Made by a program: the position numbers and the translations under genes
Shown: one piece after another, positions 33,776 to 42,401 of the stretch
Layout: the number at the start of each line of letters is the position of its first letter
How positions within the stretch are numbered: position 1 is the stretch's first letter
DNA from: ATZT02 sp046046315
GTDB lineage: Bacteria; Actinomycetota; Actinomycetes; S36-B12; UBA5976
Assembly (NCBI GenBank): GCA_046046315.1
Contig: JBJOKB010000062.1
Span: 1 to 48,424 of the forward strand
DNA length: 48,424 bases
Direction: 5' to 3'
The notes under the pieces: model-generated
Databases searched by the model: none
What the model was told of the DNA's origin: nothing
Seen by the model: only the letters and a program-made list of their open reading frames with translations

Positions 33776-34236
33776 TATTTATTACTTTTCTTAGGATTAA
33801 ATTCAACCTGAATAAAAGCTTTATCAATTTTATCAAAATTGATTGATCTATTTTTACCTTTGACTTCCAAAGAAACTTTCTCATCATCTGAATCAATAAT
33901 TCTGCCAATTTCAGAGTTTGATCCAAAATTAATTTTTACTAATCTTCCTTTGTTTCTTCTCCAATGACGAGGATGCGTCAATGCCCTATCTATTCCAGGC
34001 GAACCTACTTCAAGTGTGTAAGGTTTTTCGCCTAAGACATCTTGAGAATCTAGTGCCTCTGACATTTGATTTGATATTTGTGCCACTTCGTCTAAGTTAA
34101 TTCCTCCATCTTTATCTATAGAGACTTGAACAATTGAATGTTTTCCTGCAGATTTAAATTCTACATTTTCTAAATCAAGGCCCATTTTTAATGTAATTGG
34201 TTCTAAAATTTCAATAATTTGTTCACGCGTGGACAT
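33775..34236 (-). CDS. rimP: Ribosome maturation factor RimP
   Basis: 30S assembly factor. I prefer ATG 34236 (153 aa), giving MSTREQIIEILEPI and preceded by GGAG at 6 nt; ATG 34248 would add MELP with a poor site. Conserved VSIDKDGGINLDEVAQIS and LEVGSPGIDRAL blocks. First gene of the nusA-infB operon; a -10-like TTATAC or TATACC lies just upstream on the minus strand. Divergent from the lipoprotein gene. Confidence 0.93.
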   Translation of the reverse strand: MSTREQIIEILEPITLKMGLDLENVEFKSAGKHSIVQVSIDKDGGINLDEVAQISNQMSEALDSQDVLGEKPYTLEVGSPGIDRALTHPRHWRRNKGRLVKINFGSNSEIGRIIDSDDEKVSLEVKGKNRSINFDKIDKAFIQVEFNPKKSNK

Positions 34237-34257
34237 GGGCAACTCCATTGCGCTCAG

Positions 34258-34294
34258 GTATAACTGTTCAGTTGGGTCTTGCAGTTGTATAACT
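34258..34294. promoter_or_regulatory. Divergent promoter region rimP / lipoprotein
   Basis: The octamer GTATAACT occurs twice (34258-34265 and 34287-34294). On the minus strand the left copy gives TTATAC about 10-15 nt before rimP; on the plus strand the right copy gives TATAAC about 30 nt before the lipoprotein gene. Each copy is next to small AACT/AGTT inverted pairs. Plausible back-to-back -10 elements. Confidence 0.4.
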
Positions 34295-34325
34295 AGAGTA
34301 GCGCTAAATCATTATTGAATTACTT

Positions 34326-34877
34326 TTGAGTGCATTGGTCAATAGAATAAAGAAGACAAATTGGAAATGGGGCAACTTGCTTAATCGCAGAACGCTACTG
34401 GCCTCATCATCCGTCTTGGCATTAAGTGCTTGTTCGAGCACGTCTTTTTTGGGCTCAAAGCCCACTAAGGATGATTTATTGATCCAAGAATTTATTCAAA
34501 GAGAAACTGCGCTAGTTGATATCTATTTTGCGGGGATCAATCAGGAAAGAAGTTTTCGAACTCAACTTGAACAATTACGAGATCATCATTTGGTGCACTT
34601 AACACTTTGGTCCAAAGAAGTCTCTGCCACTCCAAATCCTTCCCCGACAGGTTTACAGGTAGCAAGTATCACTCAGCTGTTACTTGCAGAAGAAGAACAT
34701 TTAAATTTTTGCTTAAAATCGTGTTTAGAAACGAACAATGTAGAAATTTTACAAAACATTGGTCAAATTGCTTCTAGTATTTCCCAACATATTTATTGGT
34801 TAAACAAGATGATTACTCCAGCAACTCCAAAACCAAATGCTAGATACGAAGGCTCAGATATAGAAGGTGAACAATGA
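34326..34877 (+). CDS. Ferritin-like lipoprotein
   Basis: 183 aa from TTG 34326; a TTG at 34377 would give a tighter signal peptide LNRRTLLASSSVLALSAC. The lipobox LSAC (Cys36 in the long form) marks export and lipidation, and the RR pair allows Tat export. The mature part is helical with Glu and His patterns like ferritin-like bundles: RETALVDIYFAG near 58, RDHHLVHL near 84, AEEEHLNF near 118. It overlaps the DUF4439 gene by ATGA, so two related four-helix proteins, one outside and one inside, are made together. As I recall M. tuberculosis also has two plus-strand genes between rimP and proS. Function unknown. Confidence 0.75.
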   Translation: MSALVNRIKKTNWKWGNLLNRRTLLASSSVLALSACSSTSFLGSKPTKDDLLIQEFIQRETALVDIYFAGINQERSFRTQLEQLRDHHLVHLTLWSKEVSATPNPSPTGLQVASITQLLLAEEEHLNFCLKSCLETNNVEILQNIGQIASSISQHIYWLNKMITPATPKPNARYEGSDIEGEQ

Positions 34878-35326
34878 CAACCTCACCAAGTCCAACTTTT
34901 TCATCGGTCGAATCAGAGGAAGTAATTAAAAAATTAAATATGGCAGTTGAAGGAGAAAACGCTGCGGTTTGGGCATTTAGTTATCTTCTTTCATTTATTC
35001 CAGATGAAAATAAAGAGTATGCATTTTCAATTTTTAACTTACACCGAGACAACAGAGACAAATTAAGACTTAGATTAAGAAATCTAGGACTTACTCCCCC
35101 TCGACCAAAGGAAAATTATGAATTACCAATCGTTGTAAAAGATATGGTCACAGCTTATGAATTAGCAAGTTTCATTGAGAATCGGTTAATTGGCATCTAT
35201 ATTCAACTTTATGCAATAGAAAATGAGTCCCAAAGAGTTGAAACCTTGCAGTATGCCTTAGATGGAGCGATCAGAATATTAGATTTTAAACAAACTCCTA
35301 TTGCCCTTCCAGGAAGTATTGTTTAA
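34874..35326 (+). CDS. DUF4439 ferritin-like protein
   Basis: 150-aa cytosolic helical protein of the DUF4439 ferritin-like family. Features: VEGENAAVWAFSYL near 27, NLHRDNRDKLRLRL near 54, the loop GLTPPRPKENYELP, VTAYELASFIENRLIGIYIQLY near 90 and a last helix LQYALDGAIRILDF. Conserved Glu/His positions suggest a metal site, though a complete di-iron set is not proven. No signal peptide, unlike its partner. Its stop shares TTAA with the convergent TSUP gene. Confidence 0.85.
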   Translation: MTTSPSPTFSSVESEEVIKKLNMAVEGENAAVWAFSYLLSFIPDENKEYAFSIFNLHRDNRDKLRLRLRNLGLTPPRPKENYELPIVVKDMVTAYELASFIENRLIGIYIQLYAIENESQRVETLQYALDGAIRILDFKQTPIALPGSIV

Positions 35327-36084
35327 CCCCAAATTTTTAATGCAAGTCTCAGAGCACTTGCAAAAGCAACTGTTGCGACTATAACTTTTACAAAACTTGA
35401 ACCTTTACCAATTGCTGTTTTTGCACCAAAAATTCCTCCTGCAAAATTAGCTAGGGCCATCAAAAGAGCTAATGACCAAATGATTGAACCACTAATGGAA
35501 AAAATAATCACTGCACCAAAATTAGTGGCAAGATTGACAACTTTGGCCCCAGCGCTTGCGGCTAAATATTGTTTACCAAAAGCACCCACAAAAAGAGCGA
35601 TCAGGAAAGCTCCGGTACCAGGACCAAAGGCCCCATCATAAAAACCAATCGCAGCTCCACCCAAAACCACAACCAAATTATTCTTCAATTTTGTGGGAAT
35701 TTTTTCAGTTTGAAAATTGGGTGAAAATAAAATCCACGAACCAACAACAATGAGTACTACAAAAACAATTGGCTCAAAAGAACTTCTAGGTAAATTACTC
35801 GAAAATATCGCCCCAATCAATGACCCAAGGAAAGCAATAATTGCCATTGGGATTGTTGCTTTGACCTCATTAGGCATTTTTTTAAAATAAGTAGTTGTGG
35901 CACCAGCTGTACCAAAAATACTTGAAGCCTTATTTGTTCCTAATAATTGCGCTGGAGTTGCATTGGGTAATCCAAAAAGCAATGCTGGAAATTGAATTAA
36001 GCCCCCTCCACCACCTATAGCATCAACCCAGCCTGCAGTAAATGCTGCCAGCATTAGAAAAAATACAACTATTAAATCAGGCAT
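35323..36084 (-). CDS. TSUP-family (TauE/SafE) membrane transporter
   Basis: 253-aa protein with about eight hydrophobic segments. Typical TSUP opening GWVDAIGGGGGLIQFPAL near 19-36, and the mirrored second-half motif GFYDGAFGPGTGAFL near 146-160. Family members export sulfite, sulfoacetate or other organosulfur anions; the substrate here is not determinable. ATG 36084 is 4 nt after proS. The 3' end overlaps the DUF4439 gene by the TTAA double stop. Confidence 0.92.
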   Translation of the reverse strand: MPDLIVVFFLMLAAFTAGWVDAIGGGGGLIQFPALLFGLPNATPAQLLGTNKASSIFGTAGATTTYFKKMPNEVKATIPMAIIAFLGSLIGAIFSSNLPRSSFEPIVFVVLIVVGSWILFSPNFQTEKIPTKLKNNLVVVLGGAAIGFYDGAFGPGTGAFLIALFVGAFGKQYLAASAGAKVVNLATNFGAVIIFSISGSIIWSLALLMALANFAGGIFGAKTAIGKGSSFVKVIVATVAFASALRLALKIWG

Positions 36085-36088
36085 TTAA

Positions 36089-37852
36089 TTAAATTATGGA
36101 TTTTAAATGTGAAACAATTTTTGAAACTTCAATGTCTTGTCTTTCGCCAGTTTTACGATTTTTTACTTCAACTAGGCCTTCGCTTAATTTTTTACCAACC
36201 ACCACAATCCAAGGCATCCCTAATAATTCAGCATCATTAAATTTAACGCCTGGTGACACCGATTTTCGATCGTCGAACATTACTGATATACCTTCTGTAT
36301 CTAATTTTTGTGCAATATTCTCAGCTTCTTCAAAAATTGAATCCTCTTTACCAGCGGCAACAAGTTGAACATCAATAGGTGCAACGGATTTTGGCCAAAC
36401 AATTCCTTGCTCATCATGATTTTGCTCAATAATTGCTGCGACAGCCCTTGAAACTCCGATTCCATATGAACCCATTGTCACAACTTGAGATTTTCCATTT
36501 TCATCCAAAACTTTTAAATCTAGAGCTTGAGCATATTTTTTACCAAGTTGAAATATGTGACCAATTTCAATTCCTCGAGCAATTATTAATTTACCTTCAC
36601 AACTTGGACAAATATCTCCTTCTTTAATTTCTGCTGCTTCAATAAATCCATCGGAAGTAAAATCTCTGCCAGCAACCAAATCATAAATATGTTTTCCAGC
36701 AATATTTGAACCAGTAATCCATCGTGTTCCAGACACAATTCGAGGATCTACTAAGTATTTGATTTTGCTAGCTGACTTTAAACCTAAAACTTGTGGACCA
36801 ATATAGCCTCGAACTAATGCAGGATATTGTGGAAAATCCGTTTCTTCAAAAACTCTAACTGTTGCGGGAGATACAACTGCTTCAAGTCTTCGCATATCAA
36901 CTTCTCGATCCCCAGGTACTCCAACCACAAGAGGTTCATTTTTTCCATCTGGATTGGTTAGCATCACCACAACATTTTTTAAAGTATCTGCTGCAGTCCA
37001 ATCTCTATCTTCTCTTCTTAAATCTTTTCTTGAATTCGATAATTCGACTAATGATTCAATTGTTGGCGTATTTGGTGTTTCTTCAACGTGAGACTGTGGA
37101 ACTTGAGAAAAATCTAATTCTTTAGGTACTGGGGTTATAACTGCTTCAACATTTGCAGCGTACTCACATTTTTCACATTTAACATAAGTGTCTTCACCAA
37201 ATTCACATGGTGCTAAGAATTCTTCGCTCTTTGATCCACCCATTGCTCCAGACATTGCTGAAACAATCACAAAATCTAACCCTAATCTTTTAAAAGTTTT
37301 AATATAGGCATCACGATGTTTTTGATAAGAAATTTCTAAACCGTTTTGATCAAGATCAAAAGAATAAGCATCTTTCATAACAAATTCTCGACCTCTAAGA
37401 ATTCCAGCTCTTGGTCTTGCTTCATCACGGTATTTTGTTTGGATTTGATAAATTACCAAAGGTAAATCCTTATAAGAGCTATATAAATCCTTAACCATTA
37501 AAGTAAACATTTCTTCATGTGTTGGTCCAAGTAAATAATCAATACCTCTTCTGTCTTTTAGCCTAAAAAGATTTGGCCCATATTCAGTCCATCTGTTTGT
37601 TGCTTCGTATGGTTCTGTTGGCAACAATGCAGGAAAATGAACCTCTTGAAAACCCGCATGATTCATTTCTTCTCTAATTATTTCTTCTACCTTTCGGTAA
37701 GTTAAATACCCCAGTGGAAGCCAACTAAATACTCCTGGTGCAACTCTTCGAACATAGCCACCGCGAGTTAATAATTTGTCACTTGGCACAACTGCATCTG
37801 CAGGATCATCTCGCAGGGTGCGTAGAAAATAAGTAGACATTCGAAGCAACAT
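36089..37852 (-). CDS. proS: Proline-tRNA ligase
   Basis: Class II aminoacyl-tRNA synthetase, bacterial type with an editing insertion. 587 aa: class II motif 1 around GVFSWLPLGYLTYRKVEEIIREEM (41-64), motif 2 near TKYRDEARPRAGILRGREFVMKDAYSF, the editing domain (about 225-390) and the C-terminal anticodon-binding domain (about 480-580, VQLVAAG...FDDRKSVSPGVKF). Starts at ATG 37852; ATG 37840 (MSTYFLRTL) is an alternative. Confidence 0.97.
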   Translation of the reverse strand: MLLRMSTYFLRTLRDDPADAVVPSDKLLTRGGYVRRVAPGVFSWLPLGYLTYRKVEEIIREEMNHAGFQEVHFPALLPTEPYEATNRWTEYGPNLFRLKDRRGIDYLLGPTHEEMFTLMVKDLYSSYKDLPLVIYQIQTKYRDEARPRAGILRGREFVMKDAYSFDLDQNGLEISYQKHRDAYIKTFKRLGLDFVIVSAMSGAMGGSKSEEFLAPCEFGEDTYVKCEKCEYAANVEAVITPVPKELDFSQVPQSHVEETPNTPTIESLVELSNSRKDLRREDRDWTAADTLKNVVVMLTNPDGKNEPLVVGVPGDREVDMRRLEAVVSPATVRVFEETDFPQYPALVRGYIGPQVLGLKSASKIKYLVDPRIVSGTRWITGSNIAGKHIYDLVAGRDFTSDGFIEAAEIKEGDICPSCEGKLIIARGIEIGHIFQLGKKYAQALDLKVLDENGKSQVVTMGSYGIGVSRAVAAIIEQNHDEQGIVWPKSVAPIDVQLVAAGKEDSIFEEAENIAQKLDTEGISVMFDDRKSVSPGVKFNDAELLGMPWIVVVGKKLSEGLVEVKNRKTGERQDIEVSKIVSHLKSII

Positions 37853-37879
37853 GACAACAGCCTACTTCTTATTTAGAAA

Positions 37880-38695
37880 TTAGAAGAGAACCGTTGCAAA
37901 TGTGGAGTGTTCTTGAAAGCCGACAGATTTATAAACGGCACGAGCCCGTTCGTTGTAATCATTCACATACAAACTAACCATTGGCGCAAAATACTTTCGA
38001 GTTAAGTCAACGACTGCAGCCATTCCAGCTTTACCATAATTTCTGCCCCTTAAATGAGGAGGAACCCATACCCCTTGAATTTGGCAAACTTGTTCAGTCG
38101 CAACTCCAATTTCAGCTTTGAAAGTAACTTGCGATTTATCTATTCTGGCAAATATTTTTCTTTGCTGGATCAAGTCAGAAATTCTCGCTCTATAAATTTG
38201 TTCACTACTACCAACTACTGGAGAAATGCCCACCTCTTCTGTAAACATCGAAACGCAAGCCGGTAACACAACTTCTAAGTCTCTAGCTACAACAGGTTTT
38301 ACAAGTGGATCGGGTGAAAGAAGCGGAGCATCTTTTATAACCATAACTGGTTGATTGTCTCTAATTTCCCTTGGTTTATTCCAAAAAGGTTTAAGCAAAT
38401 TCCATAATTCTAATACCTGATCTTTATCACCAACAATTGATGAAGCTCGTCGGGGTGAATCAAGAAGATATTGAGCAAAAGCAACACTTGATTCATTGTT
38501 TGTTTCAAGTGGGATTATGTTTGCACCGTTATAAATTACTGACTCTATTCTGTTTTTATTTTCAAAGACACTTATTTCATTTTGAAATGACCAAGAATTA
38601 TTTATCAAATCGTTTAATCTACTTATTAAAAAACAATTACTAATCGGATCTTTGAGTGCAAGATTTCTTACCTGATCAATATCTGTGCGTAACAT
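37880..38695 (-). CDS. DUF4081-GNAT acetyltransferase
   Basis: Two-part protein: an N-terminal DUF4081-type region and a C-terminal GNAT fold with the acetyl-CoA site VWVPPHLRGRNYGKAGMAAVV and the closing LYVNDYNERARAVYKSVGFQEH. Start placed at ATG 38695 (271 aa), preceded by AGGTG at 6 nt and giving MLRTDIDQVRNLALKDPISNCFL, the usual opening; the longer frame to 38785 lies inside ispG. In actinobacteria this gene regularly follows ispG (Rv2867c in M. tuberculosis). Acetyl acceptor unknown. Confidence 0.9.
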   Translation of the reverse strand: MLRTDIDQVRNLALKDPISNCFLISRLNDLINNSWSFQNEISVFENKNRIESVIYNGANIIPLETNNESSVAFAQYLLDSPRRASSIVGDKDQVLELWNLLKPFWNKPREIRDNQPVMVIKDAPLLSPDPLVKPVVARDLEVVLPACVSMFTEEVGISPVVGSSEQIYRARISDLIQQRKIFARIDKSQVTFKAEIGVATEQVCQIQGVWVPPHLRGRNYGKAGMAAVVDLTRKYFAPMVSLYVNDYNERARAVYKSVGFQEHSTFATVLF

Positions 38696-38711
38696 TGGAC
38701 GCACCTGTTTA

Positions 38712-39875
38712 TTATTTGACCAGTACCGTAGGTTCACCGGCCACACTTTCGCCCATGGATTCAGCGATTCGCGTTGCCTCTTCAATTAGTACCTGCACAA
38801 TTTCAGATTCTGGAACTGTCTTAATTACTTCGCCTTTAACAAAAATTTGACCTTTACCATTTCCTGATGCCACACCTAAATCCGCTTCGCGTGCTTCACC
38901 TGGACCATTTACAACACAGCCCATGACTGCAACTCGCATTGGAACTTTAAATCCTTGCAAAGCTGCTGTGACTTGTTCAGCCAATGTGTAAACATCAACT
39001 TGGGCTCGACCACAAGATGGGCAAGAAACAATTTCAAAACCTCGTTTTTTCAAATTCAAAGCTTCTAATATTGCGATTCCAACTTTTACTTCTTCAACAG
39101 GAGGTGCAGAAAGCGAAACACGAATAGTGTCGCCAATTCCTTTACTTAATAAAGCACCAAACGCAGTCGCAGACTTAATTGTTCCTTGAAACGCAGGTCC
39201 TGCTTCTGTTACACCTAGGTGAAGTGGATAGTCACAAGCAGCTGCAAGTTTTGTGTAAGCAGAAACCATCACAACGGGATCATTGTGTTTAACAGAAATT
39301 TTTATGTCTCGAAAATCATGTTCTTCAAACAAAGATGCTTCCCAAAGCGCAGATTCGACTAAAGCATCAGGAGTTGCTTTACCGTACTTTTCAAGCAATC
39401 TTTTATCTAAAGATCCAGCATTAACCCCAATTCTAATTGGAATACCTGCATCTTTAGCAGCTTTAGCAATTTCTCCAACGCGATCATCAAATTGTTTTAT
39501 ATTTCCTGGATTGACTCGAACCCCTGCACATCCGGCATCAATTGCTGCAAAAACATATTTTGGTTGAAAATGAATATCCGCAATTACCGGAATTGGAGAT
39601 TTTTTTGCAATGGCAGACAATGCATCGGCATCATCTTGACTTGGAACAGCAACTCGAACTGCTTGACAGCCAGCTGCATTTAATTCTGCGATTTGTTGCA
39701 AAGTTGAATTAACATCCGCTGTGAGTGTGGTGCACATAGATTGAACAGAAACTGGCGCATCCCCGCCAATTTCTAATGGATGAGAATGATGCTTCAAAGT
39801 AATTTTTCGACTTTTGCGACGTGGAGCTAAAACCGGTGGTGGTCCTTCAGGAATTCCCAGGTTGATCGCGGTCAT
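38712..39875 (-). CDS. ispG: 4-hydroxy-3-methylbut-2-enyl-diphosphate synthase
   Basis: MEP-pathway [4Fe-4S] enzyme converting MEcPP to HMBPP. 387 aa: TIM barrel (about 25-275) and the cluster domain with Cys285, Cys288 and Cys320 (CPSCGR and GCVVNGPGEA). ATG 39875, 9 nt after rseP. dxr-rseP-ispG is the conserved actinobacterial order, with a site-2 protease between two MEP genes. Confidence 0.97.
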   Translation of the reverse strand: MTAINLGIPEGPPPVLAPRRKSRKITLKHHSHPLEIGGDAPVSVQSMCTTLTADVNSTLQQIAELNAAGCQAVRVAVPSQDDADALSAIAKKSPIPVIADIHFQPKYVFAAIDAGCAGVRVNPGNIKQFDDRVGEIAKAAKDAGIPIRIGVNAGSLDKRLLEKYGKATPDALVESALWEASLFEEHDFRDIKISVKHNDPVVMVSAYTKLAAACDYPLHLGVTEAGPAFQGTIKSATAFGALLSKGIGDTIRVSLSAPPVEEVKVGIAILEALNLKKRGFEIVSCPSCGRAQVDVYTLAEQVTAALQGFKVPMRVAVMGCVVNGPGEAREADLGVASGNGKGQIFVKGEVIKTVPESEIVQVLIEEATRIAESMGESVAGEPTVLVK

Positions 39876-39884
39876 AAATTAATC

Positions 39885-41159
39885 CTATCCCCCAAGTCGA
39901 ACTGGGTTAACAACATCAACGTATAGAAGCAACATTGATAAACCTATTAACAATATTGCTACCGAATACGCAAAAGGCAACATTTTTGAAGTGTCAGCAG
40001 GACCTGGATCTGGCAATCTGCGCAGTCTTGCAATTTGTCTTCTCAAACCTTCATAAATTGCGCCTGCAACATGTCCACCATCTAGAGGCAGTAGAGGTAA
40101 CAAATTAAATAAAAACAAAGCCATATTTAATCCACCAGCAAGATTTAAAAGCGTGGCAACTCTCCAAATAACTGGTATATCTGCAGCAGCAATTTCGCCG
40201 CCAACTCTGGTGACTCCAACTATTCCAACTAATCCTTCGGGATCTCTTTGCTCTCCTAAGAAAGCTGCACCAAATAATTGAGCGACTCTATTGGGCAAAT
40301 TTAATAAAACCTGACCTGTACCAATAGTGATATCACCCAGCGTTTGCACAACACTACTTATTGGCTGTTTTTCCATAATTATTTCAGGAGCAATTCCTAA
40401 ATAGGGCGTGGCTTTATTTTCAGACTCTTGATTTGCAGATTGTGGTCTAACTGCGTTCACAATCTGTGCACTTAACTCAATTACTTTTCCTTGCCTTAAT
40501 ACAGAAATTTCAACATTTCCTGGATTACTATTTTGAATCGCTAAAGCAAGCTCTTCCCAATTCGTAACTTCTTTGCCTGAAAAATTAACGATTTCATCTC
40601 CTGCCTTGATTCCAGCAGCCAATGCTGGAGACGGCGTGGTACCCATTAGACAATCGCCTAATACATCAACTTCACTTGGTAAACATGCAACAACTTGTTT
40701 AACTTGATTAGTTGCCGATGGAAAACCTATGGCAGAAAAAGAAATCGCGAAAAAGACAAAAGCCAACACTAAATTCATAAACGGTCCACCAATCATGACC
40801 GTGAGTTTTTTAGGAACACTTAATTTATAAAAAACCTTGTTTTCATCACCAATTTCAATTTCTTCCATACTTTGTTGTCTCGCTGAGTTAACTATTTCAG
40901 CAAATGGACCCTTTGCGTCTTTCCCATCTTTTGCTGGTGGGACCATTCCAATCATTCGGATATAGCCGCCAAGAGGGATTGCTTTAATGCCGTACTCAGT
41001 TTCGCCTTTTTTCTTTGACCAAAGAGTTGGGCCAAAGCCAATCATGTATTGAGTTACTTTTACCCCAAATTTTTTTGCTGGAGCGAGATGGCCAATTTCA
41101 TGTAACCCAATTGACAACATCACTACAAAAATTAAAAACAATATTCCTAAAATTTCCAC
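39885..41159 (-). CDS. rseP: M50 site-2 intramembrane metalloprotease (RseP/Rip1)
   Basis: Regulated intramembrane protease that in other bacteria cleaves anti-sigma factors. 424 aa. HEIGH at 20-24 in the first membrane helix, a PDZ domain in the middle (about 180-240, AGDEIVNFSGKEVTNWEEL), the LDG motif in LLPLLPLDGGHV near 364, and a last helix at the C-terminus. An unusually long loop before the PDZ domain carries a Cys pair. It touches dxr with no gap. Confidence 0.95.
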   Translation of the reverse strand: MEILGILFLIFVVMLSIGLHEIGHLAPAKKFGVKVTQYMIGFGPTLWSKKKGETEYGIKAIPLGGYIRMIGMVPPAKDGKDAKGPFAEIVNSARQQSMEEIEIGDENKVFYKLSVPKKLTVMIGGPFMNLVLAFVFFAISFSAIGFPSATNQVKQVVACLPSEVDVLGDCLMGTTPSPALAAGIKAGDEIVNFSGKEVTNWEELALAIQNSNPGNVEISVLRQGKVIELSAQIVNAVRPQSANQESENKATPYLGIAPEIIMEKQPISSVVQTLGDITIGTGQVLLNLPNRVAQLFGAAFLGEQRDPEGLVGIVGVTRVGGEIAAADIPVIWRVATLLNLAGGLNMALFLFNLLPLLPLDGGHVAGAIYEGLRRQIARLRRLPDPGPADTSKMLPFAYSVAILLIGLSMLLLYVDVVNPVRLGG

Positions 41160-42335
41160 TTACTTCAAAACCTCGCTAATAATCTGTTTTGCTTCAATTC
41201 TGGCCTGCTTATCTGCATTAAATAATTTCTCAAGATTTAGATCTTTATTTGAAATAAATTCAGGACTAGCAAGATGCTTCTCTAATACTTTATTCACAAT
41301 TTCAACTATAGACAAGAAATCCAATTTTTGCTCGATGAAAGCTTGAACGCACACTTCATTTGCAGCATTCATTACCGCAGGAGCTGTTCCGCCCGCCTCG
41401 CCAGCAATTCTTGCAACTTTTAATGCCAAGAAAACGTTTTCATCAACACTTTCAAAATTCCAACTTGAAGATTTTCTCCAATTTATAGCTGGAGAAATGT
41501 TTTCTAAACGTTCTGGCCAACTTAAAGCAAGTGCTATTGGAACCTTCATATTTGGTGGTGAAGCTTGAGCCATCGTAGAACCGTCGACAAATTCCACCAT
41601 TGAATGAACAATCGATTGCGGGTGAATCACAACTTCAATGTCCTTAAAGCTAATACCAAATAGTAAATGTGCTTCAATAACTTCTAAACCTTTGTTCATT
41701 AATGTTGCCGAATTGATTGTTACTACTGGACCCATAGTCCAAGTTGGATGTTTTAACGTCTGCTCAACTGTTACATTTTCTAATTCATTTTTTGATTTAC
41801 CTCGGAATGGACCACCACTTGCTGTTAAAATTAGTTTCTTAATTTGTGACTTATTCTCTCCTCTCAAGCATTGAGCAAGAGCAGAATGTTCAGAATCAAC
41901 TGGGATTATTTGATCTGTGCCAGCAATATCTAAGACAAGTTTTCCGCCAATTACCAACGATTCTTTATTCGCTAAAGCTAGTTTTGCACCTGACTTAAGT
42001 GCAGAAATTGTGGCAGGAAGTCCAGCTGCTCCTGTAATTCCATTTAGAACAACGTCGCTTCCTAATTCTGCAATTTCAGCACTAGCATTTTCTCCCACTA
42101 TTATTTTTGTGCTGACATTGTCTAATTTTTGTTTTAATAATTCTGCAGTTTTATCATCTAAGACCGAAACCTTTTGAGGGCTGAACCTTTTAATTTGCTC
42201 AGCTAATAATTCAACATTTTTACCAGCTGATAGTCCAACTATTTCGAATTTGTCATTGTGTTTTTCGATTACTTCAAGTCCTTGAGTTCCTATTGATCCG
42301 GTGGAACCCAGCACAGAAATTCGGCGTTTTGGCAC
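41160..42335 (-). CDS. dxr: 1-deoxy-D-xylulose 5-phosphate reductoisomerase
   Basis: First committed step of the MEP pathway, NADPH and metal dependent. 391 aa. NADPH site GSTGSIG at 10-16, ANKESLV in the middle, metal ligands in PVDSEHSA and downstream, and the mobile loop QTLKHPTWTMG. The start is GTG 42335; the nearby GGAGA is too close to be a good ribosome site and CACAAT lies 6 nt upstream, so a leaderless mRNA is possible. Divergent from gabT (66 nt). Confidence 0.96.
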   Translation of the reverse strand: MPKRRISVLGSTGSIGTQGLEVIEKHNDKFEIVGLSAGKNVELLAEQIKRFSPQKVSVLDDKTAELLKQKLDNVSTKIIVGENASAEIAELGSDVVLNGITGAAGLPATISALKSGAKLALANKESLVIGGKLVLDIAGTDQIIPVDSEHSALAQCLRGENKSQIKKLILTASGGPFRGKSKNELENVTVEQTLKHPTWTMGPVVTINSATLMNKGLEVIEAHLLFGISFKDIEVVIHPQSIVHSMVEFVDGSTMAQASPPNMKVPIALALSWPERLENISPAINWRKSSSWNFESVDENVFLALKVARIAGEAGGTAPAVMNAANEVCVQAFIEQKLDFLSIVEIVNKVLEKHLASPEFISNKDLNLEKLFNADKQARIEAKQIISEVLK

Positions 42336-42401
42336 TCTCCAATTGTGCGATATTGCTCATTACGCGTAATCTTGCGGTAGGAAATTAAGCACAGGAGCAA
42401 C

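Noticed and set aside
38696..38785. N-terminal extension of the GNAT protein into ispG
   Set aside because: ATG 38695 has a good AGGTG site and gives the family's usual opening; the extension lies in ispG.
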